Assembly (NCBI RefSeq): GCF_900115185.1
Contig: NZ_FOVN01000002.1
Span: forward strand, 29,980 to 93,979
Length of the DNA: 64,000 nucleotides
Origin: Algorimicrobium echini
Lineage (GTDB): Bacteria; Bacteroidota; Bacteroidia; Flavobacteriales; Flavobacteriaceae
Direction: 5' to 3'
Shown here: positions 8,659 through 16,563 of the stretch, one piece after another
Numbering within the stretch: position 1 is the first letter of the stretch
Layout: each line of letters opens with the position of its first letter
Program-made: the position numbers and the translations under genes
The notes under the pieces: model-generated
The model's input: the letters and a program-made list of their open reading frames with translations, nothing else
What the model was told of the DNA's origin: nothing
The model's database searches: none

Positions 8659-9504
8659 ATGGTTAATTTTAACGGAAATTTGACAGCTGATGTCAATATC
8701 ATATCACTTAATAATCGTGGCTTTGCCTACGGTGATGCTGTTTTTGAAACGTGCAAATACTCACATGGGAAACTTTTGTTTTGGGAGGATCATTATTTTC
8801 GTTTAATGGCTTCTATGCGTATCATGAGGATGGAAATTCCTATGGATTTTACCATGGAATTCCTGGAAGCCGAAATTCAAAAGACGCTTTCTGAAAATAA
8901 GCTTGAAAATAATACGTCTCGTGTTAAATTAACCGTGTTTCGTGGTGAAGGTGGTCTGTATAACCCAACCAGTAAAGAAGTGGGATTTGTTATTTCTGTC
9001 AGCGCATTAGATGCAGATTTTTATTTGATGAATGATGGGGATTATGAAGTAGATCTATTTAAAGATTTTTATGTGTCGCCTAGTTTGTTATCCACCCTTA
9101 AAACGAATAATAAAGCGATTAATGTAGTAGGTAGCGTTTATGCTGAAGAAAATAATTTACAAAATGCTCTGTTACTTAATACGGATAAAAAAGTGGTTGA
9201 AGCTTTAAATGGAAATTTATTTTTAGTGAGTGGGCATGTTATTAAAACACCACCACTTTCTGATGGTTGTTTAAAAGGAATTATGCGGAAACAAATTATA
9301 GAGCTCATTGCACAATTGCCCGATTATGAACTTGAAGAAGCATCCATTTCACCATTCGAATTGCAGAAAGCCGATGCCTTATTTATAACCAATGTTATAG
9401 TTGGTATTCAGCCTGTTAGCAAATATCGTAAAAAGCTTTACGACCACGCGGTTGCCAAAATGCTATTACAAAAATTACAAGTAAAAATTAGACTATCTAA
9501 TTAA
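8659..9504 (+). CDS. Class IV aminotransferase (probable 4-amino-4-deoxychorismate lyase type)
   Basis: A 281-residue protein of PLP fold-type IV, with the N-terminal NRGFAYGDAVFETCKY motif, a probable PLP-binding lysine in LKTNNKAINVVGS (about residue 154) and a C-terminal ALFITNVIVGIQPV motif. The family includes branched-chain aminotransferase, D-amino-acid aminotransferase and aminodeoxychorismate lyase (PabC, p-aminobenzoate for folate). The length and NRGFAYGD motif favour the PabC-like side, but the substrate is not certain. I chose the ATG at 8659; a TTG at 8629 would put the terminator hairpin inside the gene. Its end overlaps the convergent yqgE gene by 8 bp. Confidence 0.75.
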   Translation: MVNFNGNLTADVNIISLNNRGFAYGDAVFETCKYSHGKLLFWEDHYFRLMASMRIMRMEIPMDFTMEFLEAEIQKTLSENKLENNTSRVKLTVFRGEGGLYNPTSKEVGFVISVSALDADFYLMNDGDYEVDLFKDFYVSPSLLSTLKTNNKAINVVGSVYAEENNLQNALLLNTDKKVVEALNGNLFLVSGHVIKTPPLSDGCLKGIMRKQIIELIAQLPDYELEEASISPFELQKADALFITNVIVGIQPVSKYRKKLYDHAVAKMLLQKLQVKIRLSN

Positions 9505-10057
9505 AGGTAGGATCTTCGGGTGCGTTAGACCAAATGGTATATTCACCACCAAATTCTAACATTTTTTCTTTCCAAAACGTCTCATAGTCCTTTTCTATGA
9601 TGTTTTGTTTATAGATGTTTTCTGTTACCACCCAAGAGTTGGTTTTTAACTCATTGTTTAATTGATTAGATTCCCAACCCGAATACCCCAGAAAAAAGCG
9701 GATATTTTTCTCATTAATCTCATTATTGGCAATTAATTCCGCTACTTTATTAAAGTCGCCTCCCCAATATATCCCTAAAGAAATCTCAACACTATTTGGG
9801 ATTAATTCTGGAACTTTATGGATAAAATACAAATTATCTTGCTCTACAGGACCGCCATTATAGACTTTAAAAGTGGCATCTAATTCAGGTATGAGGTCGC
9901 TAATGGTGTACTCCAAGGGTTTATTTAAAATAAATCCAATAGAGCCTTCATCGGTATGATCGGCTAATAAAATAATGGAACGATTAAATGAAATGTCACC
10001 AATAATAGAAGGTTCAGCAATTAGCAAATTTCCTTTTTTTGGTTGTGTTGAAATCAT
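9497..10057 (-). CDS. YqgE/AlgH family protein (DUF179)
   Basis: A 186-residue protein matching YqgE along its length: the N-terminal KGNLLIAEPSIIGDISFNRS motif, then GSIGFILNKPLE, YNGGPVEQDNLYFIH and RFFLGYSGWESNQL. The family is widespread and soluble; its biochemical role is not established. In Flavobacteriia it usually sits, as here, near an HU gene and a class IV aminotransferase gene. It converges with the aminotransferase gene and overlaps it by 8 bp. Confidence 0.88.
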   Translation of the reverse strand: MISTQPKKGNLLIAEPSIIGDISFNRSIILLADHTDEGSIGFILNKPLEYTISDLIPELDATFKVYNGGPVEQDNLYFIHKVPELIPNSVEISLGIYWGGDFNKVAELIANNEINEKNIRFFLGYSGWESNQLNNELKTNSWVVTENIYKQNIIEKDYETFWKEKMLEFGGEYTIWSNAPEDPTFN

Positions 10058-10130
10058 ATAGTGATAGATTTTCTATTATAAATCTAATATTTTTTTAGTT
10101 AAAATCAAACACTTCTTATTATTAATAACT

Positions 10131-10158
10131 AAAAAAGGTCTTCATATGGAAGACCTTT
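10131..10158 (-). terminator. Intrinsic terminator of the HU gene
   Basis: A 10-bp stem AAAGGTCTTC / GAAGACCTTT with the loop ATATG, followed on the minus strand by six T residues, lies 24 bp beyond the HU stop codon. Confidence 0.85.
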
Positions 10159-10181
10159 AATACTTATAAATTAAGCGATAA

Positions 10182-10454
10182 TTAGTTTACTGCTCTAGAT
10201 AAATCTGAACCAGCTTTAAACTTAACTACGTTTTTAGCTTTAATTTTGATAGTTTTTCCTGTTTGTGGATTTCTTCCGTCTCTTGCAGCTCTTCTAGAAA
10301 CTGACCAAGAACCAAATCCTACTAAAGAAACTCTGTTACCTTTTTGTAAAGCTCCTTCAATTTCAATTAACGCACACTCTAAAGCTTTCTTTGCAGCTGC
10401 TTTAGTAATTCCTGCGTGTTCTGCCATTGCATCGATTAAATCTGTTTTGTTCAT
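10182..10454 (-). CDS. hup: HU family DNA-binding protein
   Basis: A 90-residue histone-like protein with the complete HU/IHF fold: N-terminal helices (MNKTDLIDAMAEHAGITKAA), the SLVGFGSWSVSRRAARDGRNPQTG segment and the C-terminal KAKNVVKFKAGSDL. The RNPQTG tip motif of the DNA-embracing arm is intact. HU compacts and bends DNA in the nucleoid. It is a monocistronic gene with its own consensus promoter (10512-10541) and terminator, and a leader of about 50 nt, fitting high expression. Confidence 0.93.
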   Translation of the reverse strand: MNKTDLIDAMAEHAGITKAAAKKALECALIEIEGALQKGNRVSLVGFGSWSVSRRAARDGRNPQTGKTIKIKAKNVVKFKAGSDLSRAVN

Positions 10455-10511
10455 AATTTAAAGTTTAATTATTAATAAATTGTTGGTTAAACATTTTTGT
10501 TAAATCCTTTA

Positions 10512-10541
10512 CAAATTTATACGGATTATCGTACCATGCAA
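10512..10541 (-). promoter_or_regulatory. Promoter of the HU gene
   Basis: On the minus strand TTG, a 19-bp spacer and TAAATTTG fit the Bacteroidota sigma-A consensus exactly. Transcription would start near 10506, leaving a leader of about 50 nt. Confidence 0.75.
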
Positions 10542-10645
10542 GTAATAGCAAGGGAAATACCTAAATTTGTTGATAACTTAACCGATTTGTTAATAAAGCA
10601 TGTGTATTTCATCGATGTTTTTGAAATGTGAGCATTCATAAGGGG

Positions 10646-11596
10646 TTAGAGCATTTTGGCATCTTGGTGAAATTCATAGCCATTTAAGAGGTCATTTGTA
10701 GTCATTTTTCGCTTACCTGGCAACTTCAATTCATCAATAAATAGATAACCATCTGTTACGGCTACTTTTAGGTTTTTTTTACTTGTAATAATTTTACCAA
10801 TTGGATGGGTGTGCGTTTCCACTTCCATATGGGTTTCATAAATTTTTATTTCTAACGTGTCTTCATAATTCTTTAAATAACACCAGGCTCCTGGATATGG
10901 GTTCAAGCCACGTACCTTATTATGTATGTTTTTTAAGGTGTCCGTCCAATCTAGTTTGCAATTATCTCTATGTAGCTTATTAGCATCCTTTAAAGCGCTA
11001 GAGTCGCGTTGTGGTGTGGCTTCAACAGTACCGTTTTCTATACGTTTTAAAGTTTCAATTACCAATTGACTACCTGTAAGCATTAACTTATCATGTAAGG
11101 TGCCTGCATTATCTGTTTCTTCTATGGCAACTGTTTTTTGCATAATCATATCGCCAGTATCAATCTTATCATCTATAAAAAATGTAGAAACACCCGTTTC
11201 GGTTTCACCATTTATAAGAACCCAATTTATTGGTGCAGCACCGCGATAGTTGGGTAATAGAGACGCATGAAGATTAAAAGTACCTAAAGCAGGCATTCTC
11301 CAAACAGCTTCTGGTAGCATTCTGAAGGCAACTACCACTTGTATATCTGCTTGCAATGCGTGTAAGGTTTGTAAAAAATCTGGATTTTTTAAATTGGTGG
11401 GTTGTAATATAGTTAAACCCTGTTTTTGTGCATATTGTTTAACAGCCGATTCGTTTATTTTCCGGCCACGTCCTGCGGGTTTATCAGGAGCAGTAATAAC
11501 ACCTACTACGTTATAATTATTAGCTAAAATGCCTTCTAATATGGCTACAGCAAAATCTGGTGTGCCCATAAATACAATACGTAAGTCGGTTTTCAT
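10646..11596 (-). CDS. fmt: Methionyl-tRNA formyltransferase
   Basis: A 316-residue protein, the normal length for Fmt. The N-terminal formyltransferase domain has MGTPDFAVAILEGIL and the catalytic FNLHASLLPNYRGAAPINW segment (Asn, His and the SLLP loop), followed by TGVSTFFIDDKIDTGD. A C-terminal OB-like domain binds the tRNA. The enzyme formylates Met-tRNAi from 10-formyl-tetrahydrofolate to start translation. Its ATG overlaps the recQ stop by 4 bp, so the two are translationally coupled, an arrangement frequent in Flavobacteriia. Confidence 0.95.
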   Translation of the reverse strand: MKTDLRIVFMGTPDFAVAILEGILANNYNVVGVITAPDKPAGRGRKINESAVKQYAQKQGLTILQPTNLKNPDFLQTLHALQADIQVVVAFRMLPEAVWRMPALGTFNLHASLLPNYRGAAPINWVLINGETETGVSTFFIDDKIDTGDMIMQKTVAIEETDNAGTLHDKLMLTGSQLVIETLKRIENGTVEATPQRDSSALKDANKLHRDNCKLDWTDTLKNIHNKVRGLNPYPGAWCYLKNYEDTLEIKIYETHMEVETHTHPIGKIITSKKNLKVAVTDGYLFIDELKLPGKRKMTTNDLLNGYEFHQDAKML

Positions 11597-13500
11597 AAAT
11601 GAGATAATTTATATGTGTTGATTTTTGTTAAGGTTATAATTTGATGTTCTAACAATAATTTTATAGTGTTATGAATATCTTGTTCTGGAAAATTTAATAC
11701 TTCTGTTAATGTTCTAGACGAATAATCTGTTTCTTCTAATTTGCTAATAATAGCATGTTTAATGGTTTTAAAATCTGCTGCTGGCTTCTTCATGTCCTTG
11801 CTTGCAACACATACCGAACACACACCACAATCAGTCACATTTTTTTCTCCAAAATAGGTGAGGAGTTGCACACTTTTGCAGATGGTATTATTGGATATGT
11901 ATTTTAAAACATCCGATACCTGCTTGTGTTTTAATTGATTTTGCTGATTTATAATCGGCGTAATTCGGTTAATGGTTTTTTCGTCTTCACGTGGTTCTAA
12001 AAAGGTAACTTGTGCGTCAGTTTTAGAGATTTGCAAACTAATAATAGTATCTTTTTCTAATTTCTGAAGCGCTTCAATTAAATGAGTTTCGGTTACAGAT
12101 GCTTTATCGGCAATTTTACTGGTGTTAATGTTGGTTTCATTTTCAAAAATTCCACCGTAACTTCTTAAAATGGATTTTACCATATTATTCAAATAGTCAT
12201 GATTTTCCAAATACCGAAACAACTGCTTATCTGAAACGATAAATTGAACTTGAGTTTGCTTGTTGAATTGTTGGCTTAATGAAATGATACTGGTTCTGTC
12301 TAGAGTTTGAATGGCATTATAAGCTATAAGTGGATTAAAATTATAGGTTTTACAAAAATGATTAAAATTAAAATCTGCAACAAAGCCAACGCCCTCACCA
12401 TAGGATATTTGAAAATAATTACAGAGCTTTCTATAAAGTTGCTTCATAAAATCCACACTTGGCAGTACTTTTAAAAACTGATCTTCTAATTTACTTTTGT
12501 CCGTATTATTTTTTAAAATTACGGCAAATGCTTTGTCGCCATTTCTGCCAGCACGACCTGCTTCTTGGAAGTAGCTTTCTAGACTTTCCGGTAAATTTAA
12601 ATGAATAACTGTTTTTACGTTGGGTTTGTCAATTCCCATTCCAAATGCATTGGTTGCCACCATGATTAGTTTTTTCTCACATAGCCAATCTTGAAGCCTA
12701 TTGTCTTTTTCTAAATTAGAAAGTCCGCCATGGAAAAAGGTTGCTGAAAACCCTTTCTTTTCTAAAAATTGGCTGATTTCTATGGTAGCTAATCGATTCC
12801 TGACATATATAATTGAAGGCTTGTTATGTTTCTTTAAAATGCGCTCTAAATGATAGTGTTTATCCGTTGCATCAAAAGTCATGTAAGCTAAATTATCCCG
12901 TTTAAAGGACTGTTTGAGAACTTTAGGACTAATAAAATCGAGTTCTTTAATAATATCTTCTACCACTTCAGGAGTTGCTGAAGCTGTTAGTGCAATACAA
13001 TTTACAGTAGGTTGTATTTCACGGAGTAGGGCAATATTTTTATAAGCTGGACGAAAATCATTTCCCCATTGCGAAATACAATGTGCTTCATCTACAGCGA
13101 TTAAATTAACTGGCATTTGCCGAATCCGATCTTGAACCAATTCTTGTTGCAAACGTTCAGGTGATAGGTATAAAAACTTATAATTGCCATAAATACAATT
13201 ATCCAAAAGGGTATCCAATTCATGATATGGAATCCCACTTGTAAGCGCTATAGCTTTAATTCCTTTGCTTTGTAAGGCTTGTACTTGATCTTTCATGAGC
13301 GCTATTAGTGGCGAAATAACAATGCAAATACCGTTTTTAGCCAAAGCTGGGACCTGAAAGCACAACGATTTTCCGCCACCCGTTGGCATTAAGGCAAAGG
13401 TATCTTCGCCATCTAAAACAGCTTGAATTACGCTTTCTTGAAGCGGTTTAAAACTGGTATAATTCCAGTAGCGCTCCAGTATATCAATGGGCTGTTGCAT
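11593..13500 (-). CDS. recQ: ATP-dependent DNA helicase RecQ
   Basis: A 635-residue superfamily-2 helicase with Walker A (MPTGGGKSLCF), DEAH box (VDEAHCISQWGNDFRPAY), motif III (ALTASATP), motif V/VI (FGMGIDKPNVKTVIH and QEAGRAGRNG) and a RecQ C-terminal zinc cluster (Cys in TICKS and in DCGVCSVC). It has no clear HRDC domain; residues after about 560 look like a partial winged helix. RecQ unwinds DNA 3' to 5' in recombination repair and fork restart. It starts one base inside the upstream ATPase gene end and overlaps fmt by 4 bp, so the three genes are probably one transcript. Confidence 0.93.
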   Translation of the reverse strand: MQQPIDILERYWNYTSFKPLQESVIQAVLDGEDTFALMPTGGGKSLCFQVPALAKNGICIVISPLIALMKDQVQALQSKGIKAIALTSGIPYHELDTLLDNCIYGNYKFLYLSPERLQQELVQDRIRQMPVNLIAVDEAHCISQWGNDFRPAYKNIALLREIQPTVNCIALTASATPEVVEDIIKELDFISPKVLKQSFKRDNLAYMTFDATDKHYHLERILKKHNKPSIIYVRNRLATIEISQFLEKKGFSATFFHGGLSNLEKDNRLQDWLCEKKLIMVATNAFGMGIDKPNVKTVIHLNLPESLESYFQEAGRAGRNGDKAFAVILKNNTDKSKLEDQFLKVLPSVDFMKQLYRKLCNYFQISYGEGVGFVADFNFNHFCKTYNFNPLIAYNAIQTLDRTSIISLSQQFNKQTQVQFIVSDKQLFRYLENHDYLNNMVKSILRSYGGIFENETNINTSKIADKASVTETHLIEALQKLEKDTIISLQISKTDAQVTFLEPREDEKTINRITPIINQQNQLKHKQVSDVLKYISNNTICKSVQLLTYFGEKNVTDCGVCSVCVASKDMKKPAADFKTIKHAIISKLEETDYSSRTLTEVLNFPEQDIHNTIKLLLEHQIITLTKINTYKLSHL

Positions 13501-14042
13501 TATATATTTTTAACAACATTCAGAATAAAATCTGTCCGATTTTCAACGGTATCAAAGGGTACATCTAATAGCTTATAACCGTATTTACTGTAGGTTTTTA
13601 GTAAATTGTCATGAATTTCAATAGCTTGATTAAAATTTTCATAACGTTCACTATCACTTACAAATATGTCTTGCCATGGTTTTAAAATAAAAGCCAGGTC
13701 ATAATTATGGTTTTTGCAGCTTTCTACAAATTTTTCAGGATACGAATCACCAATAAAATCCATATATGCCAAAACGTCTGGAATGCCACGATCAAGAAAA
13801 ACAAAGCTTTCATTTTGGGTATTAGCCTCGTTAAATTGATCTTCCCGACCTTTTAAAAGTAATTCACTAAATAAAAGTGGCTGGGTTAAAAACAGCTGAT
13901 CTATACCGTCTTCTCTAGCTTTTAGAGTTATTTGACGGGATATTTCGTCAAGGCATACATACCCACGATTCTTCAATTCATTAATAATGGAGGTCTTACC
14001 AGTTCCGGGACCTCCTGTAATTACGATCTTCTTTATTTTCAA
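13500..14042 (-). CDS. AAA-type ATPase (NadR/AAA_28-like)
   Basis: A P-loop protein with KIVITGGPGTGKTSIINEL at its N-terminus, DEISRQI in the next strand and a FLDRGIPDVLAYMDF segment typical of AAA_28 / NadR-like kinases. Members resemble nucleotide or nucleoside kinases, but the substrate is unknown. No ATG precedes the P-loop. I prefer the TTG at 14042 (MKIKKIVITGG); the frame is open to a TTG at 14099, which would add 19 residues not typical of the family. It shares one base with recQ and is divergent from the DUF493 gene. Confidence 0.7.
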   Translation of the reverse strand: MKIKKIVITGGPGTGKTSIINELKNRGYVCLDEISRQITLKAREDGIDQLFLTQPLLFSELLLKGREDQFNEANTQNESFVFLDRGIPDVLAYMDFIGDSYPEKFVESCKNHNYDLAFILKPWQDIFVSDSERYENFNQAIEIHDNLLKTYSKYGYKLLDVPFDTVENRTDFILNVVKNI

Positions 14043-14107
14043 ATTGGCAAGATTTTGGATGTAAAAATCGTAATTAAAAAGGAAACTAAAAAATGACAAG
14101 GAAATAC

Positions 14108-14115
14108 TATCTTTG
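14108..14115 (+). promoter_or_regulatory. -7 box of the DUF493 gene
   Basis: TATCTTTG fits TAnnTTTG and lies 18 bp before the ATG at 14134. No TTG is visible at the expected -33 position, so it is a half match. Confidence 0.45.
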
Positions 14116-14133
14116 TTTTATTAAAAATTGAAA

Positions 14134-14427
14134 ATGGAAGAGCATAAAAAAACAGAAGCTTTTTACGAAAAGTTAAAAGTTCAATTATACGATACGGCCG
14201 AATGGCCATCACAGTATTTATTTAAATTCATCGTTGAAACAAAAGGCGATGCTATAAAAAATATTGAAGCTTTATTTGATAACATGGGTGCGGTTATAAA
14301 AACGAAAGAGTCCTCAAAAGGAAAATACACAAGTGTTTCAATTCATGTAGTTATGGATGCACCGGAATATGTTATATTTAAATATAAAGAAGTTACAGAA
14401 AACGTTAAAGGCGTTATTAGTCTTTAG
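14134..14427 (+). CDS. DUF493 family protein (YbeD-like)
   Basis: A 97-residue protein with the DUF493 pattern: EAFYEKLKVQLYDTAEWPSQYLFKFIV at the N-terminus and a ferredoxin-like beta-alpha-beta fold with KGKYTSVSIHVVM. Enterobacterial YbeD has been linked to lipoate metabolism, but no function is proven for the family. The ATG at 14134 is preferred to a TTG two codons upstream. It is divergent from the ATPase/recQ/fmt operon. Confidence 0.85.
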   Translation: MEEHKKTEAFYEKLKVQLYDTAEWPSQYLFKFIVETKGDAIKNIEALFDNMGAVIKTKESSKGKYTSVSIHVVMDAPEYVIFKYKEVTENVKGVISL

Positions 14428-14494
14428 TTTTTTTTTGTACTTTGCGCAGACACAAAACTACGTGTCTTAAGTCAACTCTACACACATACATATT

Positions 14495-15151
14495 TTGATA
14501 GATCATTTAGAATACAATTCAGAACGTGAGCATTTAATTATACCAGAATACGGACGTCATCTACAAAAGATGATAAACTATGCTAAATCGCGTGAAACAA
14601 AAGAAGAACGGAATAAACTAGCCAAGGCTATAATTTCTGTTATGGGAAATATTCAACCGCATTTACGAGATGTTCCTGATTTTCAGCATAAATTATGGGA
14701 TCAGCTTTTCATTATGTCTAATTTTGAATTAGATGCAGATTCACCGTATGAAAAACCATCTAAAGAAACGTTGAATGAACGACCAGATCATTTGCCATAT
14801 CCGCAGAATTTTCCAAAATATCGTTTCTACGGAAATAATATAAAAATCATGATTGATGTTGCCAACACCTGGGAAGAAGGCGAGCTTAAAGAGGCGCTAA
14901 TCTATACGATTGCCAATCATATGAAAAAGTGTTTTTTAAATTGGAATAAAGACACGGTTGAGGATGATGTTATTTTCGAGCATTTACGAGAACTTTCAGG
15001 CGGAAAAATTAATTTATTAAATGCAGATGAAGATTTAACAGATGCAACAAGTTTAATGCGCAGTAAATCTAAATATAGTTCTAAAAGTTCCAGTAATAAA
15101 AAGAATCATCAGAAAAAAAATAATTCAAATAGAAGTAGAAAACGCTATTAA
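14495..15151 (+). CDS. DUF4290 domain-containing protein
   Basis: A 218-residue protein with the DUF4290 signature at the N-terminus (LEYNSEREHLIIPEYGRHLQ) and a basic, serine- and asparagine-rich tail (last about 30 residues, many Ser-Lys repeats), probably disordered. The family is confined to Bacteroidota, has no known function, and is usually found, as here, immediately upstream of murA. Translation seems to start at a TTG; no ATG is available in frame before the conserved region. The gap to murA is 8 bp, so both are one operon. Confidence 0.85.
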   Translation: MIDHLEYNSEREHLIIPEYGRHLQKMINYAKSRETKEERNKLAKAIISVMGNIQPHLRDVPDFQHKLWDQLFIMSNFELDADSPYEKPSKETLNERPDHLPYPQNFPKYRFYGNNIKIMIDVANTWEEGELKEALIYTIANHMKKCFLNWNKDTVEDDVIFEHLRELSGGKINLLNADEDLTDATSLMRSKSKYSSKSSSNKKNHQKKNNSNRSRKRY

Positions 15152-15159
15152 AATTCAGC

Positions 15160-16479
15160 ATGGGTATATTTAAAATTGAAGGAGGTCACCAATTAAAAGG
15201 GAAAATTCAGCCTCAAGGAGCTAAAAATGAAGCGTTACAAATATTATGTGCTGTATTATTAACACCCGAAAAAGTAACTATTCATAACATTCCAGATATC
15301 GTGGATGTTAATAAATTAATCGATTTATTAAAAAATTTAGGGGTTACTATTGAACATATTAGCCAAGGCACTTACACGTTTCAAGCAGATTCTATTAACC
15401 TATCTTATTTAGAGTCTGAAGCCTTTAAAAAGGATGGTCGTGGTTTACGTGGGTCTATCATGATTGTTGGTCCTTTATTAGCCCGTTTTGGTAGAGGTTA
15501 TATTCCAAAACCTGGTGGTGATAAAATTGGTAGACGACGATTAGATACACACTTTGAAGGGTTTATTAAATTAGGCGCTAAATTCCGTTATAATAGAGAA
15601 GATTATTTTTATGGTGTAGAAGCAGATAAGCTTAAAGGTGCCTATATGCTTTTAGATGAGGCTTCTGTAACAGGGACTGCTAATATTGTTATGGCTGCTG
15701 TTTTAGCTGAAGGACAAACAACTATATATAATGCCGCTTGCGAACCTTATTTGCAACAATTGTGTAATATGCTGAATAGGATGGGAGCGAAAATAAGCGG
15801 AATTGGTTCCAATATGCTTATTATTGAAGGTGTTGAGAAATTGGGTGGTACCACTCATACGATGCTTCCTGATATGATTGAAATAGGAAGTTGGATTGGC
15901 CTTGCAGCTATGACCAAAAGTGAATTAACCATTACAAATGTTAGTTGGGATGATTTAGGACAAATTCCAGACGTGTTTAGAAAACTGGGCATTACGGTTG
16001 AAAAGCAAGGTGATGATATTCATATTCCAGCTCATAAAGATGGCTATGAAATTCAGAATTATATAGATGGTTCCGTTTTAACCATTTCTGATGCTCCTTG
16101 GCCAGGCTTTACACCCGATTTATTAAGTATTATTCTTGTAGTTGCAACGCAGGCTAGAGGTAGTGTATTAATTCATCAGAAAATGTTTGAAAGCCGTTTA
16201 TTCTTTGTCGATAAGTTAATTGATATGGGAGCGAAGATTATCCTTTGCGATCCGCATCGTGCGGTTGTTATTGGTCATGATTTTAAATCGCAATTAAAAG
16301 CAACTACCATGACATCGCCAGATATACGTGCTGGTGTTTCTTTATTAATTGCTGCGCTTTCTGCCAAAGGAACGTCTACCATTCATAATATAGAACAAAT
16401 AGATCGTGGGTATGAAAATATTGATACGCGTTTACGAGCAATAGGTGCTAATATAGACAGATATAAAGAAAATGATTAA
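15160..16479 (+). CDS. murA: UDP-N-acetylglucosamine 1-carboxyvinyltransferase MurA
   Basis: A 439-residue enolpyruvyl transferase, first committed step of peptidoglycan synthesis. The catalytic Lys22 (AKNEALQ) and the GPLLARFG region are conserved. The active-site loop reads KPGGDKIGRRRLDTH, so the usual catalytic Cys (Cys115 in E. coli) is Asp121 here. In other bacteria a Cys-to-Asp change at this site makes MurA insensitive to fosfomycin while keeping activity, and it is typical of several lineages. The gene follows the DUF4290 gene by 8 bp and ends at a strong terminator. Confidence 0.95.
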   Translation: MGIFKIEGGHQLKGKIQPQGAKNEALQILCAVLLTPEKVTIHNIPDIVDVNKLIDLLKNLGVTIEHISQGTYTFQADSINLSYLESEAFKKDGRGLRGSIMIVGPLLARFGRGYIPKPGGDKIGRRRLDTHFEGFIKLGAKFRYNREDYFYGVEADKLKGAYMLLDEASVTGTANIVMAAVLAEGQTTIYNAACEPYLQQLCNMLNRMGAKISGIGSNMLIIEGVEKLGGTTHTMLPDMIEIGSWIGLAAMTKSELTITNVSWDDLGQIPDVFRKLGITVEKQGDDIHIPAHKDGYEIQNYIDGSVLTISDAPWPGFTPDLLSIILVVATQARGSVLIHQKMFESRLFFVDKLIDMGAKIILCDPHRAVVIGHDFKSQLKATTMTSPDIRAGVSLLIAALSAKGTSTIHNIEQIDRGYENIDTRLRAIGANIDRYKEND

Positions 16480-16505
16480 ATAAAAGAGTCTTAATTGTTT
16501 TGACA

Positions 16506-16542
16506 AAAAAAATGCTTCTAATTAATTTAGAAGCATTTTTTT
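16506..16542 (+). terminator. Terminator after murA (bidirectional)
   Basis: The stem AAATGCTTCTAA / TTAGAAGCATTT has A runs on one side and T runs on the other, so it can end both murA and the convergent VCBS-repeat gene. Confidence 0.85.
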
Positions 16543-16563
16543 ATAATAATGTATACTGGAAAT

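Noticed and set aside
10486..10493. GTTAAACA in the HU leader, matching a half-site of the photolyase-cluster operator
   Set aside because: No TGTTTAAC arm lies at the required 14-bp distance and it is downstream of the HU promoter in the opposite orientation; a chance AT-rich match is likely.
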